A stretch of 64,000 bases of DNA from Candidatus Accumulibacter affinis (lineage in GTDB: Bacteria; Pseudomonadota; Gammaproteobacteria; Burkholderiales; Rhodocyclaceae), in contig JADJOT010000002.1 of the NCBI GenBank assembly GCA_016713625.1, forward strand, positions 521,001 through 585,000. Reading direction: 5' to 3'. The translations under genes and the position numbers were made by a program. A model generated the notes under the pieces. The model had not been told where the DNA came from. It did not search any database and saw only the letters and a program-made list of their open reading frames with translations. Positions 21,801-30,800 of this stretch are shown piece after piece. The stretch's first letter is position 1; every line of letters starts with the position of its first letter.

Positions 21801-24800
21801 GCGTGGCGCCCTGTCCGATGAAGGTGTTGACGTCGTTGCCGGTCGACAGCACGGCGATGCCGGCGCCGATGCCGGCGCCGCCCACGCCCGCCCCGCCGGC
21901 GATGATCTTCAGGTCGACGCGCTCGCGGGCATCGAGGTCGATGTGGCGGCCGGCATTGACGCCGGCATCCTGGCCGATGAACGCGACCGTGCCGCGCGGC
22001 ACGGCGGCGCTGCCGATAATCTCGCTCGCGGCCGGGTTGGCTTTGGCGGCATCCGCACCGGTACCGCCGGCGGCGTCGAGCCGGGTCTTGGCGGCAGCCG
22101 TGTTGCTGTCCACCTCGCCGCTGTTCGCGCCGCCGCTGCCGCCGTAGCCGGTCAGCAGAGAATCGACACTGCTGACGTCGGCCTGGGCATCGGCGAACTG
22201 TGTGGTGGACTGGCCGGCGGTGCCGGCCAGCGCGTCGTCGCTCTCGTTCGCGTCGTTGACGTTGTCGCCATCGGCGTCGAAGCGGTAGCTGCCGGTGAAG
22301 TTGCCGCCCAGCGTGTAGACGGCCACCGCCGCGCCGATGCCGACGGCACCACCCGCGGCGCTGACGACGTAGCTTTCGATGTCGCGATCGGCCAGCGCGC
22401 TGGCGGTGACGTCCCGCCGCGCACGCACGTCGCTGCCGGCGATGTAGGCCGAGGTGTCGTTACGCACGATGCCCACGTCCACGCTGCCGGCGATGCCGCC
22501 GAACACGCCGCCGGCGATCGAGCCGTCGACCACCAGCATGCGCAGATCGTTGACCGCGGCCACACGCACGTCCTGCGCCGTGTTGGCGTCTGTTGCTTCG
22601 GTGTTGATGCGAGCCCCGGCGTCGATGAAGGCGCGGGTATCGGAGTCGATCACTTCGACGGTCACCGCGCCAGCCACGCCGCCGATGAAGCCACCGGCAC
22701 CGGCCGCGGCCACGGCGAACACGTTCTCGCTGGACACGGCATTGACCACCACGCCACGCGCGCTGGTGGTGCCGAAAGTGCCAGTGTCGCTGAGCGAGCC
22801 GTCGTACACCGTCGTGTCGCCGCCGTTGGCCTTGGCATTGACGTCGGCGTTCTCGCCGATCCACGCGCGCGTGTCCTTGTTGATCACGACCACGCCGACG
22901 CCGGCCCCAACGCCGCCGCCGACGATGCCGATGCCAATGGCACCGGCCACCGCGTCGGTGTCGGTGCGGGCCAGCGACGAGACGATGACGTTGCCGCCGG
23001 CGTCCACGTCGGCACCGCTGCCGATGGACGCCCAGGTGTCGGCGTTCAGCACCAGCGCCGACACCGCGCCGGCCACCGACACCGTGCCCGAGCCGGCCAC
23101 CGAGATGGCGATCGACAGGATGTCGACGTCGGAGTTGGCCAGCACCTCCACGTCGCGTTGGGCCTGCACCACGGCGTTGCTGCCGATGGAGGCCTTGGCA
23201 TTGGTGGTGACCACCGCCACGTCGGCGCCCGGCGTGACCGCGACCACGCCCGAGATCGACAGGCCGCCGGCCACCGCCACCCGGCTGAAGTCGTTGCCAG
23301 CGGCGACCAGCACCGACTGCGTGGCGCCCTCGCCGGAGGTGGCCGTATTGACGCGCGCGTTGTCGGCAATCGTGGCCGTGGTGTTGGCGGTAAGCACGTT
23401 CACCGTCGCCGAGATCTGGATGGCCACCGTGCCCGAGCCGCCCACGCCGATGGCGTAGCTGCCGATGTCGTCCTGGTTGACGGCGGTGACCGCGACGCCG
23501 GTGAAGCCGGTGCGGGTGTCGGCCACCGAGTTGCGCTCGCGGGTGAGCGACGAGTCGGTGGCGTTGGCGTTGTTGACGGCGACCGGCTTCACCTGGCCCG
23601 GGTCCGACGAGTAGGCGGTGTCGAAGTCGACATCGAAGGCGCCGGTGTTCACGGTGATGCCCGCGCCATTGCCCAGGGCATTGACGGTGGCGCCGTTGCC
23701 GATGGTCGATTCGGTGGTCTTGGTGACGATGGGCACCGAGGCCGCACCGCCGATGCCCACCGTGCCGCCGATGGCCAGGCTGCCGGCCACGCCGTCGAAC
23801 TCCAGCCGCTCCTCGGCAGCCACCTCAACGCTGCCGCCAGCCGTGACGCTGGCCCCGGTGTACGAAGTGGCGCCCACGGTCTTGGTGCCCTCGACGGTGG
23901 CGCGCGTGGTGATGTTGAAGACCGACACGTCGGCCGCACCGGCCAGGCCGACCGTGCCGGCGCCGCCGCCAGCCACGGCGATCGATAGCACGTCCTCGCT
24001 GGAGGTGGCCAGCACGGCCACGTCGCGTTGCGCCTCGACGATGGCGCCGCTGGCGATGGTGGCCTCTGTCACCTTGGTGACCACCGACACGTCGGCGCCC
24101 ACGCCCACGCCCGCGGTGCCGCCGACGGCCAGCGCGCCGGCCACGCCGGTCAGCGTGGTGCGGTCGGACGCGAGCACGCGCACGCCCTGGTTGGCGTTCT
24201 CGCTGGTGGCCAGTGTGCCGGTGTTCACCTGCGCGTTCTCGGCAATCGTGGCGCGGGTGGTCTCGTCGAGCACGGTGACCGTGGCCGAGCCGGCAACGCC
24301 GGCGTTGCCGGCGCCGGCGCCGCCGATCGAGGCCGAGAAAAAATCGTCATGGGACACGGCCACCACGGCAACCCCCTGTACGGCGTCGGTCAGCGAGCCA
24401 CTGCGGGCGCCATTGGCCACGGCGGTGGTGCCACGGTTGCCCTTGGCCACGACGGTGGCGCCGGCGCCGATGGCGGCCTGCACGTCGTCGTCGGTCTTGA
24501 TGGTCGAGTTCGCGGCCGCGATGGCGGCGGTGCTCAGGCCGATGGCCACCGAGCCCGAGATCGTTTCGATCTTCGCGTTGCCTTCGGCCGACACCACCAC
24601 GTTGCCGTCGGCCACGACGGTGCTGGCACCGGTGATCGAGGCCGAGGTGGTATTGGCGTCGCTGACGCTGCCGATGACGTTGAACGACACCGAGCCGGCC
24701 AGCGCCGCGGTGTTGGCGACGGCGCCGCCTACGGCGACCGAGAAGATCGAGGGTTCGGACAGCGCCGACACGCGTACGCTGCCCGCGGTGGAGGTGACCG

Positions 24801-27800
24801 TGGCGTCGTGGATGGTGGCGGTGGTGTCGTTGTCGATCTGGTTATAGGTGACGCCGACGCCGATGCCCACCGTGCCGCTGGGTGCGGCGCCGATGCCGCC
24901 GGCAATGGCGAAGATGCCCGAGTCGTCGACCGCGTCGACGGTCACCGAGCCGCTGGCGAGGATGCCCTGGCTGGTCTTGCGGCCGCTGATGAAGGCCGCG
25001 GTGTTGTTCTCGACGAGGTTCACCGACACCGCGGCGGCGGCGGCCATGCGGCCCGAGCTGGCGCCGATGGCGGCCGTGACCGCGGTGATCTGGGCCGTGG
25101 AGTCGGCCTCGATGGCCAGCGACGAGGCGGCCACGTCGGCATTGCGGGTGAAGGCCTCGGTGGTATTGCCGATGGTGTTGATGGCCACCGAAGCGCCGAC
25201 GCCACCCTTGCCGCCATACGCCACGGAGCCAGCGATGCCGAGGATGTAGGCGTCGTCCAGCGCCTTGATGCTGACGCTGGGCGCGCTGCCGCCGGCGGCG
25301 GGGCCGCGCACGGTGGCGTTCTCGATGTAGGCCAGGGTTTCGCTGACGATGCGGTTCAAGCTGACCTGGCCGGCCAGGTTCAGCTTGCCGGTGCCGGTGC
25401 TGACCGACACGCTGGCGCCGACCGAGTGGATGTCGGCCGGCGTGCTGGCGCTGATGACGACGCTGCCGCTGGCATAGACCGTGGCGCTGCGCACGTAGGC
25501 ATCGGTGTCGGCATCGACCGTGTTCATGGTGAACGTGCCGGCAATGCCGGCGCCGCTGCCCTGCTGGGTCGAGATGGTAGCCGCGCCAGCCACCGCAATG
25601 ATGCGGGTCTTGACGCCGTCGGACGATGCGGTGACGACGGCATTGGCCACGTTGGCCTCGTCGGTCAGCGTCTCCTGGAACAGGTTACCGTTCAGCGTCA
25701 GCTCGGTGGCCGTGACGTCGGCCACCGTGAACTCGCCGTTGTTGTTTTGCGTGCCGGTGACGTTGATCTTCATGCCCGGCCGGAAGCCGTCGGCCAGCCA
25801 GTTGCCGGCCGATCGGGTGATGGTGTCCTGGCTGCCGGGCACCGCGTCGAAGGTCAGCGTCGGGTTGCCCGTCATGGCCGCGGCGGCCACGGTCTCGGGG
25901 TTGTCGCCGGCGTCGGTGGTCTCGTTGACCAGGGCGGCACCGGCGGTGAGCGTCAGCGTCGTCTCGGTCACCGACGCGATGCGCCAGGTGCCGTTGTTCG
26001 ACGTGGTGCCGCTCACCTTAAGCGCCTGCCCGGCGCGGAAACCCTCGGCCAGCCAGCTTCCGGACGAGCGGGTGACGGTGTCGGCCGCAGCGCCGTTGGT
26101 GGCGAAGGTCAGCGTCGGGCTGTCGGACAGCCGCGGCGTGCCGGTGGCCGTGTTGGCGACGATGCGCAGGTCCTGCGCGGTGACGCTCAGCACATTGTCG
26201 ACCTTGGCGGTCGTCGTCATGTCGACGGTGTTCACCGACGCGCTGCCGGAGATGCCCACGCCGCCGCCGCCGGTGTTGCCGGCCGCGTCGGCCACTGCAC
26301 CTGGGCTGCCCGAGGTGGCCGCCCCGCCAGTAGCCTCGGCCTGGTCCTTCTGGGTCGACTGCGAGCCAGCCAGCGCGAACGAGTAGATCTGCGGGCTGGC
26401 CAGGGCCTGCACGTCGATGTCGTCGCCGGCCCGGATGACGCCGGTGGCGGCCAACGGGTCGGTGGTGACGGTGGTGTTGGTGGCCGTGCCGTCGGTCAGC
26501 GCCGCCAAGGGCGCGAGCGTCAGCGTGCCCTTGCTGACCTTCTCGATGACGAAGCTGCCGTTGTTGGCGCCCGCGCCGGTGATGGTGAGGGTCTGCCCGG
26601 CCTTGAAGCCGTCGGCCAGCCAACTGCCGTTGTCGCGGGTGATGGTGTCGCCCGAGCGCAGCGTGACGCCGCTCGTCGGTGCCGCATCGGTCAGCCGGTC
26701 TTGCGGCGACAGGGTCAGTGTGGTGGAGCTGACGGTGTCGATCACATAGGTGCCGTTGTTGGCGCCTGCGTTGGTGACGGTGATGCTCTGGCCGCGGACG
26801 AAGCCGTCGCTCTCCCAGTTGCCGCTGGCACGCGTGATGGTGTCGGCCGCGTAGACGTCGACGGTGGCCACACGCGCCGCGCTGGCGGTGCCGGCGACGA
26901 CCTGGTCGGTGGGGATCAGCGTGAGGGTGTCGCCGGCCGCGTTGATGCTGGCGATCTTGAACAGGCCTTCCTGGGCGCCGGCGTTGTCGACACGGATGAT
27001 CTGCCCGGCCGCGAAGCCGTCGGTCGTCCAGTTGCCGGTACTGCGGGTGATGGTGTCGGGCAGCGCGCCGTTGGCGGCAAAAGTCAGCGACGGGGTGCCG
27101 GACAGCTCGCGCCGCACGGTCGATTCGGTCAGGCCGACGGTGGCGACCTGGGCGCCAAAGGCAAAACCGCCGGTCAATGCGTCGGCGTTCGACAACGTCA
27201 GTGTGGTGTCGGTGGCCGACAGGATGGTGTAGATACCGTCGTTCGTCGCCGACGACTCGACCTTGATCTGCTGGCCGGCCGCAAAGCCGTCAGCCAACCA
27301 ACTGCCGTCGTTGCGGACGATCTGGTCGGCACTACCGCTATTGACGAAGGTCAGCGCCGGGCCGCCGGTCATCACTCGCTGTGCCAGCGCCTCGCCTTCG
27401 GCCAGCCGCAGCGTGGTGGCGGTGACCTCGGCTACCAGGTAGGTGCCGTCGCTGGACGGGCTGCCTTCGATGGTGATGAACTGGCCGGCGGCAAAACCAT
27501 CGCTCACCCAGTTGCCCGCGCTGCGGGTGATGGTGTCGCGCTTGTCGGCCTGCAGTGCGTTGTCGGTGAAGGTCAGCGTGCCGGTGCCGGCCAGCGTCAC
27601 GTTCTGGAAGGTCAGCGTCGGGTTGCCATCCATCGTGACGTCCTTGAACGTCAGCGTGGGGTTGCCCGACAGCGCCGCACCATTGCCGATGAACGCCCGG
27701 GTGGTCGCTTCGATCTCGTTGTAGGCCACCGCCACGCCGATGCCGGTCGGCGCGCCCTTGGCCTGGCCGCCGACGATGGTGTACACGCGCGGGTCGTTGG

Positions 27801-30800
27801 TGGCCAGCACCGTCAGGTCGGCACCAGCGTCGATCGACGCCCGGTTCTCGACATAGGCGATCGCCGAGGTCGACTGCAGCACGATGCCGCCGGCGCCGAA
27901 CACGCCGATCTTCTGCGCCGAGCCACCCGCCTTGGTCAGCGAGATCATGCGGTCCTGCGCATCGGCCAGCACGTTGATGTCGCCGTCGGCGACAACGGTG
28001 GCGCCGTCCTCGATACGGGCAATCGCCTGGTGGCTGGCGTCGGTGAAGAGCACCGCGCCGCCGATGCCGCCCTTCGGATCTTCGAGCTCCGTGATGTTCA
28101 GACCGGGCCCGCGCAGCTTCTTGCCCAGGTCGGAGACACGGCTGACGATGGCGCTGCCGGCTGCCTTTTGCGTGAGCAGCTTGTCGAGGTAGCTGAAGCC
28201 GACCTTCTCGCCGACGAGGTGCAGACCGTTGACCTCGTTGCGCGCATACACCGTGACCGACTGGTCTGCACCGCCGTAGGCGGCATCGGTGTTCACCCGC
28301 GCACCCTTGTCGATGTAGGCCTCGGCGACGTTGCTGATCAGGCGCACGTCAACCGCGCCGCCCAGGCCGGCGGTGGTGCCGGCGCTGCCGTTCTGCACGT
28401 AGGAGGTCAGCAGCAGGTTCCACAGGCTGCCGTTTACCGCCTGGCCGATGTGGTCCATGATCTGCTCGCCCGAGGTGAAGTCGATCTCCCACGGGTACGG
28501 CGTCAGGAAGGTGGCGGTGACGTCGACCGAGCCGTTGGCCTGCACCTCGGCGTTCTCGCCGATGTAGGCCTTGACGTCGTTGTCGTTGTCGAGGATGGCC
28601 ACGGCGCCACCGATGGCCACGCCGTCGGACGTGGCGGCGTTCACCGCAGTGGTGTTGGTGCGGTCGACCATCGTCGCCTTGACCTCGACCCCGCCGTCGG
28701 CCTTGACCACCGCATCGGGGGCGATGAAGGCGCGCACGTCGTTCTCGGCGCTGGCGTACGACACCGCGCCCGACAGGTTCAGCTTGCCCGACTTGACGAC
28801 CGGGAACATCTTGTTCACGAACGACTCGAGCGGGTTCAGCGGCCCGACCGCCCCCTGGCTGGTGAACGGCTGGGCGGTGTCGCGCGCAAACTGGTTGTAC
28901 TGGTTGCTGACCTGCGTGAACAGGTCGCCGGTGTTACCGAGGTTGCGCGAGTCGGCCTCGACGATGTGGTTGACGGTATCGGTATCGGCGGTGACCGAGA
29001 CATCGCCGGTCGACGTGACGCGCCCGCCGACCCAGGCCTGGGTGTTGGTGTCGATCAGCGACAGCGCGACCGCCAGGCCGACGCCGCTGGAGCCGGTGTT
29101 GAAGACGCCCGCGCCGGTCTGCACGTCGGTGATGGCCGCCGCCGCCACGCTGACATCGCCCGCATTGACGCGGGCGTCGTTGCCGATGAATGCCTTCGTG
29201 ACGCCATCGACCTTGGCGCCTGCAAAAGTCAGGCTGACCGGCGTGTTGCGCGACAGGGTCGTTGCATTGACGGTGATCGTGTTGTCGGTGTCCGCCCCCA
29301 TCGACAGGCTGCCGGCAGTGACCACCGTGGTGCCGTCGATCGAGGTCTCGGCCGTCGCCGTCGACTGCGCCCAGGCCGCCGCGATCGCAAAAGCCTTGGG
29401 AATCGCCAGGCCGGCGCCGAACGGTGTGGCTCGCGATTCGGCGCTGGAGTTCATCGCCACCCGGCCAAGCGCAGTGATGCTGGAGGCACCCAACACCTTC
29501 ACCTGCGCAGTGGCGGTGGACAACGTGACGATGGCCGAGCCGGTGAACGGCGTCAGCAGATCGATTAGCGTTTCCGGGTCGGGCATCACCGACTCGCCGC
29601 TCACCGACACCGGCTGCGCGGCCGTGGTAAGCTCGTCCACCAGCACGTCGCCGTCGGACACCTCGATGGTGTTGGCCGTGACCGACTTGATGATGTAGGC
29701 GCCGTCGTTGCTGGCCGTGCCCAGCAGGGTGATGGACTGCCCGATGGTGAAGCCTTCGTCGACCCAGCTGCCGCTGTCGCGGGTGATGGTGTCGGCGCCG
29801 CTGGCCACTGCCGTGATGGTCAGCAGCGGGTTGCCGGTCATGGTCGAAGCCAGCGCCGGCAGCAGCGTGGTATCGGCGCCGGCGTCGATGTCGACCGCAC
29901 CGGCGTCGATGGTGATGTCAGTCAGCGTGACGGTGGCGCTGGCGTCCTTCTTGAAGCCGAACACACCGAAGCGCTCGGCCGACGAGGCCTGCAGCGAGAC
30001 GAAGTCGCCGCGGATCGTGGCGCCGGTGGCGGTGATGGACGTGCTGGGCGTCGGCGTGGCCAGGGTGCGCACGATACTGGCGGCCTGCGCCTTCAGGAAG
30101 ATGTCGCCGGCCAGGTACGTGCTGCCGGTGTCCACTTGGGCCAACAGCGACGAGCCGGTGTTCAGCTCGATAGTGCGCGCGTCGAGCCTGATGTCGCCGG
30201 AGTTGCCGGTGGACACGCCGCCGCTGTCCACCTTGCGGGTGTTCAGCGACTGGTTGGCGGCCACGGTGATGCTGTCGGCCACCGCGGTTATGGCGCCGCC
30301 CTGCGTCGACACGCTGCCGGTAAAGGCCAGAGTGTCGCTATCGGTGTCGGCAAGGAGGTCGAGGAGGGAACCGCCGGCGCCATCGCTGTTGCCGTAGACG
30401 ACCAGGTCGCCCGCGAAACCGCTGTCCAGCGAAGCCACGGTGATCGCGTCGCTGCCGCCCAGAGCCTTGATCACGATCTCGTCGACCGTGTCGTTGAAGC
30501 GTGTCAGTTCCCCGCTGCCGGAGATCTGCATCTGCAGCACGCCACCAGGCAGAGTGACGTCGGCAATGTCGCTCAGCACAATGGTGTCGTCGCCGCTGGT
30601 GCCGGTGAAAGTCAATATGCCGATCGTGCCCACGTAGTCGATCGGTTCCATACCGGCGTAGCGCACGCTGCTTCCGTCCAGGGTAACGATGCCGGACTGC
30701 GGCCCGACGACCTCGTGCCCCGCGTGGGCGTACGAGCCTTCCAGCACCACCGTATCATAGCCGCCCGCACCGCCTTCGACGCCGCCGCTCAGCGAGGCGC

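Noticed and set aside
24028..29568. Plus-strand open frame of about 1,846 codons
   Set aside because: Same reason: antisense shadow of the beta-helix repeats, without recognisable motif.
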